Below are positions 31,830-41,382 of a DNA stretch of 64,000 nt, in pieces; the first letter of the stretch is position 1, and every line of letters begins with the position of its first letter. The notes under the pieces were generated by a model. That model ran no database searches. It saw only the letters and a program-made list of their open reading frames with translations, and had not been told where the DNA came from. The translations under genes and the position numbers were made by a program. The stretch is from NORP233 sp050186825 (lineage in GTDB: Bacteria; Planctomycetota; J058): the NCBI GenBank assembly GCA_050186825.1, contig JBFWYD010000012.1:109736-173735 (forward strand), in the 5' to 3' direction.

Positions 31830-34181
31830 GTGAGACTCACCCGGAACCCGAACCTCAGCCGCGCCGCCCACGAGCTCCCGCGGGGCGAGGAGCTGCTCGT
31901 CCCCTGGACGGGGCTCCCCGCCGAGCGCTGCCCGGGGATTCAGCCCGACGGGACCCTGAGCTCGCTCCCCCTCCCCGACCTCGCCAGCTGCACGCGCGAG
32001 CAGGTCCAGGCCTACTTCGACAACGGCTGGACGCTGACCGAGGTGCTGTTCCGCGCCCTGCGCGCGCCCGAGGCCTTCTACACGGCGCCCTACCACCAGC
32101 TGCGCCACCCGCTGGTCTTCTACGCCGGGCATCCGCCCGCCCTCTACGTCAACAAGCTCCAGGTCGCGGGGCTCGCGACCTCCCTCGATCCGGACCTCGA
32201 GACCCTGTTCGAGACGGGCGTCGACGAGATGTCCTGGGACGACATGTCCAAGAACGAGATGGAGTGGCCTCCGCTGGAGCGGGTCCTGGACTACCGGCGC
32301 CAGGTGTATCGAACCGTGTCGGAGCTGATCGCGAGCCACCCCGACCTGGCCCCGGGCCACGCGCCCATCGGCTGGGACAGCCCGCTCTGGGCGCTGTTCC
32401 TCGGCTTCGAGCACGAGCGCATCCACCTGGAGACCACCTCGGTGCTGATCCGCGAGCTGCCGGTGGAGTGGCTGCGCCGTCCGTCCCAGTGGCCGCAAGA
32501 CGCCCCCGCGGCGCCCGCGCGCCAGGGCGCCTTCCCGCCGCTCGCGGGCGAGCACTTCCCCAGGAACCCGCTGGTGGAGGTCGCGGGCGGGGCGGTGGCC
32601 CTGGGCAAGCCCCGCGAGTGGCCGAGCTACGGCTGGGACAACGAGTACGGGCGCGACGAGCGCCGGACGGGGCCCTTCGCGATCACCCGCAACCTGATCA
32701 GCAACGGCGAGCTCCACGCCTTCGTGGCCGCGGGGGGCTACCAGAAGCGGCGCTACTGGAGCGAGACCGGCTGGAGCTGGCGCGGCTTCCGCAACGTCAA
32801 GTGGCCGACCTTCTGGGTCTCGGACGGCCCCGCCGGGCTGCATCGCTACCGGCTGCGCACGACCTTCGCGGTGGTCGAGATGCCCTGGGACTGGCCGGCC
32901 GTGGTCAACGCGCACGAGGCGCGCGCCTACGCCGCCTGGCGCGCCGAGCGCGATGGCGTGCCCTACCGCCTCCCCACCGAGGCGGAGCACGCCTGGCTCC
33001 GCGGCCCGCTCGAGCGCGACCCGGTGATGCAGGAGACCGGCGTCGGGCTGCGCGCGCGCGGGCTGAACCTCAACCTGGCCTGGGGCAGCGAGGGGCCGGT
33101 GGACGGAGACGCCCCGGGGCCGCGCGGTGTGACCGTGGCCGGGAACCTGTGGCGCTGGCTCGAGGACGACTTCCACCCCCTGCCCGGGGCGCGGGTGCAC
33201 CCCTACTACGACGACTTCTCGACGCCCTGCTACGACGGCGAGCACACGATGATCCTCGGCGGCTCCTTCGCGAGCACGGGCGACGAGGCGAGCGCGTGGG
33301 CCCGCTTCCACTTCCGGCCGCACTTCTTCCAGCACGCCGGCTTCCAGCTCGTGCGCGACGACGGCCCGGGCGCGGTGGTGCGCCTGGGAGGCGCGGGGGG
33401 CGCCGGCCAGGAGAAGTACGAGCAGGGCGCGGTGCTCGCGGCCTACCTCGAGCTCCACTACGGCAGCCCCGCGGAGGCGATGCCCTTCGAGGTGGGCCCG
33501 CGGCACGCGGCCGAGTTCCCGCGCCGCTGCGGCGCGCTCCTGCTCGAGGCCGCGGCAGAGCTGGGCCTGCGCCCGCGCCGCGCCCTGGACCTGGGCTGCG
33601 GGCTGGGCGGCGCGAGCTTCGAGCTGGCCCGCGCCTGCGAGGAGGTGCTGGGGGTGGACCTCAGCGCGGCCTTCGTCGAGTCCTGCCAGCGCCTGGCCGC
33701 CGCGGGCGAGCTCGCCTATCAGGCGCCCGACGAGGGCGAGCTGCGCGAGCCGCGCGTGGCCCGCGTCCCCGCGGAGATCGACCGCGCGCGCGTGAGCTTC
33801 CGCCGCGCCGACGCCCAGGCGCTCCCGCCCGAGCTCGAGGGCTTCGACCTGGTCCTGGCCGCGAACCTCGTCGACCGGCTCCCCAGCCCCGGCGCCTGCC
33901 TGCGGCGGATGGCCGGCCCGCGCGGCCTGGTGGCGCCCGGCGGGCTCCTGCTCGTGACCTCGCCCTACACCTGGCTCTCCCAGTTCACCCCCCGCGAGGT
34001 GTGGCTGGGCGGCCGGCTGCGCGACGGCCAGCCCCTGCGCTCGCAGGACGGCCTGGGCGAGGCGCTGGGCGAGGAGTTCGAGCTCCTGCGCGCCCTCGAC
34101 CTCCCGCTCCTGATCCGCGAGCACCGGCGCAAGTACGAGCTGGTGATCAGCCAGGGCACGCTCTGGCGGCGGCGGGGCTGA
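31830..34181 (+). CDS. ovoA: 5-histidylcysteine sulfoxide synthase with C-terminal methyltransferase (OvoA)
   Basis: OvoA makes ovothiol A: it couples Cys to His with oxygen at a non-haem iron, and its C-terminal domain methylates the imidazole of mercaptohistidine. The 783-residue protein shows a DinB-like N-terminal domain with RHPLVFYAGHPPALYVNKL, and the iron site FEHERIHLE, with His195, His199 and Glu201 as the HxxxHxE motif. The FGE-type central domain has YGWDNEYGRDERR, GSFAST and FHFRPHFFQHAGFQL. The methyltransferase starts near residue 560 with ALDLGCGLGGASFELARA and VLAANLVDRLPSPGACL. The GTG at 31830 follows CGAGGAC. EgtB lacks the C-terminal methyltransferase, so OvoA is favoured. 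The sulfoxide lyase OvoB is not seen nearby. Confidence 0.9.
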   Translation: MRLTRNPNLSRAAHELPRGEELLVPWTGLPAERCPGIQPDGTLSSLPLPDLASCTREQVQAYFDNGWTLTEVLFRALRAPEAFYTAPYHQLRHPLVFYAGHPPALYVNKLQVAGLATSLDPDLETLFETGVDEMSWDDMSKNEMEWPPLERVLDYRRQVYRTVSELIASHPDLAPGHAPIGWDSPLWALFLGFEHERIHLETTSVLIRELPVEWLRRPSQWPQDAPAAPARQGAFPPLAGEHFPRNPLVEVAGGAVALGKPREWPSYGWDNEYGRDERRTGPFAITRNLISNGELHAFVAAGGYQKRRYWSETGWSWRGFRNVKWPTFWVSDGPAGLHRYRLRTTFAVVEMPWDWPAVVNAHEARAYAAWRAERDGVPYRLPTEAEHAWLRGPLERDPVMQETGVGLRARGLNLNLAWGSEGPVDGDAPGPRGVTVAGNLWRWLEDDFHPLPGARVHPYYDDFSTPCYDGEHTMILGGSFASTGDEASAWARFHFRPHFFQHAGFQLVRDDGPGAVVRLGGAGGAGQEKYEQGAVLAAYLELHYGSPAEAMPFEVGPRHAAEFPRRCGALLLEAAAELGLRPRRALDLGCGLGGASFELARACEEVLGVDLSAAFVESCQRLAAAGELAYQAPDEGELREPRVARVPAEIDRARVSFRRADAQALPPELEGFDLVLAANLVDRLPSPGACLRRMAGPRGLVAPGGLLLVTSPYTWLSQFTPREVWLGGRLRDGQPLRSQDGLGEALGEEFELLRALDLPLLIREHRRKYELVISQGTLWRRRG

Positions 34182-34340
34182 CGCGGGGCGAGCGCCTCAA
34201 CGCGTTTGATCGCTACCGCTTAGCGCTGGCCCTGGCGGCGAGATTGGCGAAGGGTCAGGATCGCGCTGTCGCGCGCGGGGGGCCGGCTCTATCCGCAGGC
34301 GACGCCCTCCCACCTCTGGTCGCTAGCGACGAGGCGCCCC

Positions 34341-34715
34341 TTGACCCTCACCGAGCGCGCGCAGCAGAAGGTCTACGTCCTCGACGACGACCCGGTCGTG
34401 CTCGAGCGACTGCGTGACGCGCTGGCGGGGCTCGGCGAGGTGCACACTTCCGCGCTGTGGAGCGACCTCGCCCCCAGCCTGCTGCGGGCCGGCGCCTCCG
34501 GGCAGCGCGTCGTGCTCGTGTGCGACCTCGACATGCCGGGGATCAGTGGTGTCGACTTCTGCAACATCGTCCGCCGCCACTGCCCGGACGTGGGCCTGAT
34601 CATCTTCACCAGCGAGCCGACCCGCACGCCGGGGGGCGTCGCGGACCTGGTGATCGCCAAGCAGGAGGGCGCCGGGGCGCTGCGCGGGGCGGTGCAGCGC
34701 CTGCTCCAGGGGTGA
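34341..34715 (+). CDS. Single-domain response regulator receiver protein
   Basis: This 124-residue CheY-like receiver has acidic pocket KVYVLDDDPVVLERL, the putative phosphoacceptor Asp in VLVCDLDMPGISG, the switch Thr in LIIFTSEPTRT and the conserved Lys in VIAKQEG. There is no output domain. The start is a TTG at 34341; no better in-frame ATG or GTG lies near the receiver fold. It is the first gene of the chemosensory operon and ends where a GTG overlapping its stop could start the CheR gene, so it is probably the cognate output regulator or phosphate sink of the CheA at 39289. Confidence 0.8.
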   Translation: MTLTERAQQKVYVLDDDPVVLERLRDALAGLGEVHTSALWSDLAPSLLRAGASGQRVVLVCDLDMPGISGVDFCNIVRRHCPDVGLIIFTSEPTRTPGGVADLVIAKQEGAGALRGAVQRLLQG

Positions 34716-34777
34716 GCGCGAGTGCCGTGGGCGTCGGTCCCGCTCGCCGCGAGGTCCTCGACGGCCGAGGGGCTGGG

Positions 34778-36064
34778 GTGAGCGCGGAGGCCCCGCTCCT
34801 GGACCTGCTGGCGCCGCTGCTGCGCGGCCGCTTCGGGCTGAACGTGGCGGCCCACCGGCGGGTCGAGGCAGAGCGGAAGATCAAGGGCGTGCTCGGCAGG
34901 GCGCGGCTCGACGCGCCCGAGGCGCTGGCGCGCGCGCTGGCGGGCGCGGGCCTCGCGCAGGCGCTGCTCGAGGACCTCGTGGAGGAGCTCGCCATCGGCG
35001 AGACCTCCTTCTTCCGGGACTCGCGCCAGCTCGCCCTGATCGAGGAGGAGCTCCTGGGGCGCCTGGCCCGCGAGCTGCCGCCCGGGGCGCCCCTGCGGGT
35101 GTGGAGCGCCGGCTGCGCCACGGGCGAGGAGGCCTTCACGCTGGCCCTGCTGCTCGAGCGCGCGGGCTGCCTCGCCGGGCGGACGCTGGAGGTGATCGGG
35201 ACGGACATCGTCGAGGCGCGGCTGGCCCGCGCCCGCGCTGGCCGCTATGGCGAGCGCGCCCTGGCGCGGACCCCCCTGGAGCTGCGCCAGCGCTACTTCG
35301 AGCGCGAGGGAGAGGTGTGGCGCGTGGCCCGGGAGCGCCTGCGCTGCAGCGTGCGCTTCCGGCGGCACAACCTGCTCGACCCCGCGCCGCTGGACCTCGA
35401 CGGCTGCGCGCTCGTCCTCTGCCGCAACGTGCTGATCTACTTCGACGCGGCGGCCGACCGCGCGCGGATCCTCGAGCAGCTCGCCGCGCGCCTGCACCCC
35501 GCCGGTTACCTGCTGCTCGGGCACGCGGAGGCCGCCAGCACGCCGAGGCTGCAGGCCGAGTACCGCGACGGGGTCGTCTTCCACCGGCTGGCCCGCTCCG
35601 CGTCCGCCGCGCCGGCGCGCGGCGGGACGAGCCCAGCCCCCATCAGCCCAGCCGCCATCCCAGCCTCCGCCGCGCCCCGCGAGCTGGGTCAGGAGTCGTC
35701 CCGCCCCCCCCGCGCGGCCCCCGCGTCCAGCCCGCCCCTGGACGTCGAGGACCTGCTGCGCCGCGCCGGGCGCCTCTCCGATGCGGGCGACGAGGCGGGC
35801 GCCGAGGCCCTGGCCCGCGCCGGGCTCGAGCGCGCGCCCGACGAGCCGCGCCTCTACCTGCTGCTCGCCGTCCTCCGGGAGGCGCGCGGCGAGCTCGAGG
35901 CCGGCCTGGAGTTGCTCCAGGCCGGCCTCTACCGCGTCCCCACCAGCGCCGCGCTGCACGCCAGCGCCGCGCGTCTGCTCGAGCAGCGCGGGCTGCTGGA
36001 TCAGGCCCTGCGCCATCGCCGCGACGCGCATCGGCTGGCGCTCGAGGGCGAGGTCGGGCCGTGA
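34778..36064 (+). CDS. cheR: CheR-type protein-glutamate methyltransferase with TPR C-terminus
   Basis: This 428-residue enzyme methylates Glu residues of the chemoreceptor using SAM. The CheR catalytic part shows ELAIGETSFFRDSRQLALI, the SAM motif VWSAGCATGEEAFTLALLL, EVIGTDIVEARLARARAG and LVLCRNVLIYFDAAADR. A Pro/Ala/Ser-rich linker (~residues 280-320) leads to TPR-like helices (EPRLYLLLAVLREARGELEA), the layout of WspC-type CheR. I chose the GTG at 34778, with GAGGGG upstream, as the nearest start to the domain. An upstream GTG at 34712, overlapping the receiver stop as GTGA, adds 22 residues and is a real alternative. Its stop overlaps the cheW start. Confidence 0.87.
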   Translation: MSAEAPLLDLLAPLLRGRFGLNVAAHRRVEAERKIKGVLGRARLDAPEALARALAGAGLAQALLEDLVEELAIGETSFFRDSRQLALIEEELLGRLARELPPGAPLRVWSAGCATGEEAFTLALLLERAGCLAGRTLEVIGTDIVEARLARARAGRYGERALARTPLELRQRYFEREGEVWRVARERLRCSVRFRRHNLLDPAPLDLDGCALVLCRNVLIYFDAAADRARILEQLAARLHPAGYLLLGHAEAASTPRLQAEYRDGVVFHRLARSASAAPARGGTSPAPISPAAIPASAAPRELGQESSRPPRAAPASSPPLDVEDLLRRAGRLSDAGDEAGAEALARAGLERAPDEPRLYLLLAVLREARGELEAGLELLQAGLYRVPTSAALHASAARLLEQRGLLDQALRHRRDAHRLALEGEVGP

Positions 36065-36603
36065 GCGGCCGGGATCCTGAGCTCTCGCGCCGCATCAAGC
36101 GAGAGCGCGCCGCGCAGCTGGCCCGGCCGGTCGCGCGTCGCGAGGCCGCCAGCGCCCGCGGCGAGCGCTACCTCGTGGTCCGCGCAGGCGCGGAGCGCTA
36201 CGGCCTGCCTGCCGCGACCGTGGCGCGGATCGTGGCCCCGCCGCCGATCACCCCCCTGCCCGGCGCGCCCGCCTTCGTCGCGGGCGTCGTGGCCCTGATC
36301 GGGGAGCCGCTGACCGTGGTGCACCTGCGCCTCCTGCTCGGGGCGCTCGAGGGCGACGAGCCGCCCGCCCCGCGGCTGCTGGTCCTGGACCTGCGCGGCG
36401 CGCGGACGGCCCTCCTGGTGTGCGGCGTGGAGCAGGTCCGAGAGTTCGTCGAGGTGCGCGAGCACGCCACGCGCGAGGGGCAGTGGCTCCAGGCGCGCCA
36501 CGTGCGAGGGGCGGTGGAGCGGGCCACGACGCTCCTGGACATCGACGCCGTGCTGCAGGACCCGCGGGTGCGCGTGGACCTGCGGCCGCGCGGGAACGGA
36601 TAG
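36061..36603 (+). CDS. cheW: CheW-like coupling protein 1
   Basis: This 180-residue coupling protein has the SH3-like CheW fold: YLVVRAGAERYGLPAATVAR, ITPLPGAPAFVAGVVALIGE, PLTVVHLRLLLGA, and RLLVLDLRGARTALLVCGVE with VREFVEV following. An N-terminal ~35-residue basic extension (SRRIKRERAAQLARP) precedes the fold. CheW links the receptor to the kinase CheA. The GTG start overlaps the cheR stop (GTGA), and the MCP gene follows after 30 bases, so it most likely serves that receptor. The presence of two distinct CheW genes in one operon is typical of Wsp-like systems. Confidence 0.86.
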   Translation: MSGRDPELSRRIKRERAAQLARPVARREAASARGERYLVVRAGAERYGLPAATVARIVAPPPITPLPGAPAFVAGVVALIGEPLTVVHLRLLLGALEGDEPPAPRLLVLDLRGARTALLVCGVEQVREFVEVREHATREGQWLQARHVRGAVERATTLLDIDAVLQDPRVRVDLRPRGNG

Positions 36604-36633
36604 GACGAGGCGCCGGCGCGCCGGGAGAGGTCG

Positions 36634-38562
36634 ATGCGGGTCAGGACGAAGCTCGGGCTGGGGTTCACGCTGATGGGGTGCGCCGGGTTGGTGTGCGGCC
36701 TGGCCGGCTACCGCGGCATGGGGACCCTCTCCGACTCCCTGGCCTACCTGACGGGCCCGGCCTGGCAGGCCGCGGACGGGGCGATGGAGGCGGCCATCGG
36801 CCTCAAGGGGCAGATGCTCAGCGTCGACCGCCTGACCGGTCGGGAGGAGGACGCCGAGGCCACCACCCTGCGCGAGCGCCTCAAGAGCGAGGTCGAGTTC
36901 ACCCAGCACGCGCTCGAGAGCTGCCGCGACTCGAAGCTGTTCCAGGAGCAGGAGCTGCGCGGCCTGAACGAGCGGGTCGGCGCCTACGAGCGCGTCCGTG
37001 AGGCGCTCCAGGGCGAGCACGCGCGCTTCGTGGCCGCGGACGACGCCTACGCCAGGGCGCTGGCGCGAATGCAGGAGGTCATGACCCAGGCCGAGGAGGT
37101 CGGCGACCAGCAGGTCGAGCAGCTCGAGCGCGACGCGAGCAAGCAGGTCAGCTGGGGGGCGGGCCTGGAGACGCTGTGGGCCGCGGCCGACGGGGCGATG
37201 GAGGCGCAGATCGCGCTCCTGGAGAGCGCCTACCACTACCGGCGCGCCTGCGACGGCGAAGGCGCGGAGCCCAAGGCGGCCATGGAGCGGGCCCTGGCCC
37301 GCTTCTCGGGCAGCGTGGCCCGTTTCGTCAAGCTCCCGGCTTTCAGCCAGGCACGCGCCCCAGGTGGGGTCGAGTCCATCTCGAAGTTCCTCGAGCGCGA
37401 CGTGCCGGAGTACGCGCGGCTGGCCCTGACGGCGCTCGCCCGGCGCGCGGACCTACGCGCGTCCGAGACGAGCTACCGCCGCGCCTCCAACGAGCTGCTC
37501 AAGACCCTCGAGGCCGTCGAGGCGGCGGGTGACGTGAAGGTCGAGGGCGAGAAGCGCTCCATCGAGGCGGCGCGCCAGGGCGCGCTGCAGCTGATCGCGG
37601 GCGCGGTCCTGGGCAGCTTGCTGATCGCCTTCGCGATCACCTGGCTGCTGGCCAGGGACGTCGTGGGCCGGCTGGAGCGCCTGGACGACGTGTCCCGCAA
37701 GGTGGCGGGCGGCGACCTCGCCCAGCGCGTGGAGAGCGGCGAGCAGGACGAGGTCGGCCTGCTCGCGGGCAGCTTCCAGAGCCTGATCGACACCCTGCGC
37801 GAGTACGTCGGCCGCTCGGCCGAGGTCACCCGCTCGGCCGGCGCCGCCTCGGCCCAGGTCAACGCCTCGGTGCAGGCGCAGTCGCGCGCCCTGACCGATC
37901 AGGCCTCGGCCGTGGCCGAGGCCACCAGCGCGCTGGAGGAGCTCAAGGCGAACGCGCTGGAGAACGACGACCGCGCCCGCGAGGTGCTGGGGACCACCAA
38001 GAGCACCGTGCGCGGGATGAGCGGGGTCCAGGACCAGATGGGCGAGATCGCCACGAGCATCGTCGCGCTCTCCGAGAAGGTGAAGCAGATCGACGAGATC
38101 CTCGACACCGTCAGCGACATCGCCGACCAGTCGAACCTGCTCGCGCTCAACGCCTCGATCGAAGCCAGCAAGGCGGGCGAGTACGGGCGCGGCTTCGAGG
38201 TCGTGGCGTCGGAGGTGCGGAACCTCGCCCAGCAGTCCCAGAAGGCCACCTTGAGCATCCGCACGATGCTGCGCGGGATCCAGAGCGCGATGAGCTCGGC
38301 GGTGATGCGGACCGAGGAGGGGACCAAGCGCGTCGTCTCGCAGGCCACCGACCTGGAGACGGCCACGCAGTCGGTCGAGCAGATCGTCTACGCCACGCGC
38401 GAGCAGACCCGCGCCATCGAGCAGATCGCGGACGCGGTCTCCTCGGTCTCGGGTGGGGTGGGTCAGTCCCAGGCCAGCAGCAGCCAGATCGCCCAGGCCA
38501 TGGGCGGGCTGGTGGAGCAGCTGGGCGCGCTGGAGGCCACCCTGCGCAGGTTCGCCCTGTGA
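36634..38562 (+). CDS. Methyl-accepting chemotaxis protein
   Basis: This 642-residue receptor has an N-terminal membrane helix (LGLGFTLMGCAGLVCGLAGY), a ~290-residue mostly helical periplasmic sensor, and a second membrane helix near residue 320 (LIAGAVLGSLLIAFAITWLL). A HAMP domain follows (RLERLDDVSRKVAGGDLAQR), then the long signalling coiled coil. The hairpin tip reads SDIADQSNLLALNASIEASK then AGEYGRGFEVVASEVRNLAQ, a close match to the conserved MCP tip. No C-terminal pentapeptide for CheR docking is present (it ends LRRFAL), which fits the TPR-bearing CheR. The sensor contains two similar segments around AADGAMEA (near residues 46 and 188), suggesting an internal duplication. It has a GGAGAG ribosome site. 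Confidence 0.9.
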   Translation: MRVRTKLGLGFTLMGCAGLVCGLAGYRGMGTLSDSLAYLTGPAWQAADGAMEAAIGLKGQMLSVDRLTGREEDAEATTLRERLKSEVEFTQHALESCRDSKLFQEQELRGLNERVGAYERVREALQGEHARFVAADDAYARALARMQEVMTQAEEVGDQQVEQLERDASKQVSWGAGLETLWAAADGAMEAQIALLESAYHYRRACDGEGAEPKAAMERALARFSGSVARFVKLPAFSQARAPGGVESISKFLERDVPEYARLALTALARRADLRASETSYRRASNELLKTLEAVEAAGDVKVEGEKRSIEAARQGALQLIAGAVLGSLLIAFAITWLLARDVVGRLERLDDVSRKVAGGDLAQRVESGEQDEVGLLAGSFQSLIDTLREYVGRSAEVTRSAGAASAQVNASVQAQSRALTDQASAVAEATSALEELKANALENDDRAREVLGTTKSTVRGMSGVQDQMGEIATSIVALSEKVKQIDEILDTVSDIADQSNLLALNASIEASKAGEYGRGFEVVASEVRNLAQQSQKATLSIRTMLRGIQSAMSSAVMRTEEGTKRVVSQATDLETATQSVEQIVYATREQTRAIEQIADAVSSVSGGVGQSQASSSQIAQAMGGLVEQLGALEATLRRFAL

Positions 38563-38656
38563 GCGCGACCCCGCGCGCGGGGGCCCGCCAGCGCGGTCCG
38601 TGGGCCGGCGCGCCGGGCCGGCCGCGGCCGCGGCTCGTCCGCGCGGTGAGACGCTC

Positions 38657-39289
38657 GTGAGCGACGACCTGGAGCGCCAGCTCGAGCGCCTCGGCGACCG
38701 GGTGGCGCACGGCCTCGCGCGCCTGGAGTCCCTCGAGCGCCTGGTGCAGGAGCTGCTGCTCGGCTCGGCCCTGGGCGCCGGGCCCGGCCCCGCGCCTGGA
38801 CGACGGTCGAGGCGCTCTCCCGCGGGAGGTCAGGTCCTGGCCGTGCTCGTGGACGGTCGACGCCTGGCGCTGCCGCTCCGCGCGGTGCAGGAGGTCGTGC
38901 GGATGGCAGAGCTCCGGCCGGTCCCCGGCGGCGCGCCGGCCCTGGCCGGCGCGCTCCAGCTGCGCGGCGCTGCGGTCCCGGTGCTCTGCCTGCGCCGCGC
39001 CCTGGGCTCGGCCCCGCTGCTCGACGACGTCGACTGCCGGATCGTGATCCTCGACCTGGAGGGGCGCCGCTGCGGGCTCCTGGTCGACGAGGTCGCGGGC
39101 GTGGACCGCCTCGAGGCGAGCGAGGTCCAGCCGCCGCCCGAGCACTCCAGCGCGCCCTACCTGGCGGGCACCTGCGCCCGCGACGGCGTGTTCACGCTCC
39201 TGCTCGAGCCCGTGGCCCTCGTCGACGCCCTGGCGGGGGAGGCGGCGCTGGAGCTGGAGGCGCCGCGCCCGATCGAGGAGGCCGGCTAG
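38657..39289 (+). CDS. CheW-like coupling protein 2
   Basis: This 210-residue protein starts with a helical segment (SDDLERQLERLGDRVAHGLA, RLESLERLVQELLLGS), a Pro/Arg linker, then the CheW fold. The fold shows VLAVLVDGRRLALPLRAVQE, LRPVPGGAPALAGALQLRGA, AVPVLCLRRALG and IVILDLEGRRCGLLVDEVAG. The N-terminal extension distinguishes it from the first CheW and resembles WspD in having extra length. The GTG at 38657 is in frame; there is a 94-base gap after the MCP gene. Its TAG overlaps the cheA GTG by one base (TAGTG), so the kinase is probably made by coupled translation. Confidence 0.82.
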   Translation: MSDDLERQLERLGDRVAHGLARLESLERLVQELLLGSALGAGPGPAPGRRSRRSPAGGQVLAVLVDGRRLALPLRAVQEVVRMAELRPVPGGAPALAGALQLRGAAVPVLCLRRALGSAPLLDDVDCRIVILDLEGRRCGLLVDEVAGVDRLEASEVQPPPEHSSAPYLAGTCARDGVFTLLLEPVALVDALAGEAALELEAPRPIEEAG

Positions 39290-41382
39290 TGGCGCGCCAG
39301 GCGCTGATCGAGCTCTACGCCCAGGAGGCGGGCGAGCGCCTGGAGACGCTCCAGGGCGGCGTGCTGGACCTCGAGCGCACCGACCTCCCTCCCTCGCAGC
39401 GCGCGGCCCGCCACGCGGAGCTGCTGCGCCTGCTGCACGGGCTCAAGGGCGGCGCGATGGTCGTCGAGGAGCTGGCCGCGGTCGGCTTCCTGCTCCACGC
39501 CGCCGAGGACTACCTGGGGCGCCGCGGCGCGGGCGAGCCGCTCGGCGCGGACGAGGCGGAGCCGCTCCTGCAGGGTATCGACGCCGCCCGCGCGGCCATC
39601 GCGGCCGCCGTCGCCCGCCGGCCGCTGCCCGCGCTGCGCGGGGCCCTCGCGGCCCTGGGGGCCGAGCCGGACGACGTGTGGCCGGACGCGGCGGAGCCGG
39701 CCTCTGCGTCCGCGCCCGAGGCGAGGGCCCCCGCGAGCGGGGAGGCGAGCGCGGCGGGCGAGGGGGTGCGGGTCAGCCTGGCGGACCTCGACCTGCTCGA
39801 GGCCGCGCTCGGCGAGGTGGCCACCTGCCGCGGCGCGCACGCCCAGCGCCTGGAGGAGGTCGAGGACCTGCTCGCGCTGGTCGAGCTGCGCGCCGCGCCC
39901 GCGGCGCTCGAGCAGGTGCGCGGTCAGCTCGAGCGCCTGGCGCGAGAGCTGCGCAAGGACGCGCACCGGCTCTCCCGCGCCAGCCGCGATGCCGAGGACG
40001 CCGCCGCTCGGCTCCGGACCCTGCCCTTCAGCTCCGTCTTCGAGCTGCTCCGCCGCGCGCACCGCGACCTGCTCCGGCGCACGGGGCGCCCGGCCCGGCT
40101 GCAGCTCGAGGGCGGCGACGTGGCCCTCGACAAGCGCGCCCTCGACGAGCTGCGCGGCGCCCTGCTGCACCTGGTGCGCAACGCGCTCGACCACGGCGTC
40201 GAGCCGGCCGAGGCGCGCCGCGCCGCGGGGAAGCCCGCCGAGGCCTGCGTGCGGGTGGCCGCCGAGCGCCGCGACGGGCGGATCCACCTCGTCGTCGAGG
40301 ACGACGGGCGCGGGGTGGACGAGGCCGCCGTGCGCGCCCGCGCGGCCGCCGCCGGCCTGGCGGACGCCGCCGAGGGCGCGCCGCTCCTGGAGCTGCTCTG
40401 CATCGACGCGCTCTCGACCCGGGGCGAGGTGGACGAGGTCTCGGGACGGGGCGTCGGGGTGGGGGCGGTGCGCGCCACCGTGGAGCGCCTCGCCGGGCGG
40501 CTGGAGCTGCGCAGCGAGCCGGGCCGCGGGACCAGCTTCCGGCTCTCGCTGCCGCTGACCCTCGGCTCGCGGCGCGGGCTGCTGGTCGAGGTCGCCCAGT
40601 GGCGCTGCTTGATCCCGGCCCCGAGCGTGCTGCGGATCCTCCGCCGGCGGGACGCCGAGCTCGTCGCCTCGGGGGGGCGGCTGCTGCTCGACCAGGCCGG
40701 GAGCCCGGCGGAGGTCGTCTCGCTGGCGGCCTCCCTGGGGCTCCCCGCCGCCCGCGGCGAGCTGCTGGTGGTGGTCCAGGTGGAGGGGGCGCAGCGCGCG
40801 CTGGAGGTCGACCGGGTCCACGGGCACGAGGAGATGACCGTGCGCCCGCTGGGCTACCCGGTCCTGAGCCTCCCGGGGATCGAGGGCGTGGTCGCCCACC
40901 GCGACGGGCACGCGATCCCCGTCCTGGACCTGGCCCAGCTCGAGGCCCGGGGCACCGGCGATGCCTCGCGCGCGGCGGCGCAGCCCGACGCGCCGCGCCG
41001 CGCCGCCCGGGTGTTGGTCGTCGACGACTCGATCACCACGCGCACCCTGGAGCGCAACGTGCTCGAGGGCGCCGGGATGCAGGTCACGGTCGCCGACGAC
41101 GGGCGCGCCGCCCTCGAGCAGGTCCGCGGCGGCGGCGAGTTCGACATCGTGGTCAGCGACGTCGAGCTGCCCTACCTGAACGGCGTGGAGCTGGTGCGCG
41201 AGCTGCGCCAGAGCTTCAGCAAGACCGAGCTGCCGGTCGTGCTCGTGACCTCGGTCACGGCCGACGCGGTCCGCGCGGCGGGGATGGAGGCGGGGGCCAA
41301 CGCGCTGATCCTCAAGCAGAGCTTCGAGCCGGAGCGGCTGCTGGCGGTGATCCGGGCGCTGTTGCCCGAGGCGCTGCGCTGA
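39289..41382 (+). CDS. cheA: Hybrid chemotaxis histidine kinase CheA with C-terminal receiver
   Basis: This 697-residue hybrid kinase has an Hpt domain with phospho-His50 in LLHGLKGGAMVVEE (canonical members have HTLKGSA). After an Ala/Glu linker come dimerisation helices, then the ATPase with N-box LHLVRNALDHGVEPAEARR, G1 VVEDDGRGVDEA, a GRGVGVGAV motif and GRGTSFRLSLPLT. A CheW-like regulatory domain covers residues ~425-560. The receiver has ARVLVVDDSITTRTLER, phosphoacceptor Asp624 in VVSDVELPYLNGVEL and Lys in LILKQSFEPE. A separate P2 domain is not obvious. Domain order matches WspE-type kinases of alternative-function chemosensory systems. It overlaps both neighbours by 1-3 bases. Confidence 0.9.
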   Translation: MARQALIELYAQEAGERLETLQGGVLDLERTDLPPSQRAARHAELLRLLHGLKGGAMVVEELAAVGFLLHAAEDYLGRRGAGEPLGADEAEPLLQGIDAARAAIAAAVARRPLPALRGALAALGAEPDDVWPDAAEPASASAPEARAPASGEASAAGEGVRVSLADLDLLEAALGEVATCRGAHAQRLEEVEDLLALVELRAAPAALEQVRGQLERLARELRKDAHRLSRASRDAEDAAARLRTLPFSSVFELLRRAHRDLLRRTGRPARLQLEGGDVALDKRALDELRGALLHLVRNALDHGVEPAEARRAAGKPAEACVRVAAERRDGRIHLVVEDDGRGVDEAAVRARAAAAGLADAAEGAPLLELLCIDALSTRGEVDEVSGRGVGVGAVRATVERLAGRLELRSEPGRGTSFRLSLPLTLGSRRGLLVEVAQWRCLIPAPSVLRILRRRDAELVASGGRLLLDQAGSPAEVVSLAASLGLPAARGELLVVVQVEGAQRALEVDRVHGHEEMTVRPLGYPVLSLPGIEGVVAHRDGHAIPVLDLAQLEARGTGDASRAAAQPDAPRRAARVLVVDDSITTRTLERNVLEGAGMQVTVADDGRAALEQVRGGGEFDIVVSDVELPYLNGVELVRELRQSFSKTELPVVLVTSVTADAVRAAGMEAGANALILKQSFEPERLLAVIRALLPEALR

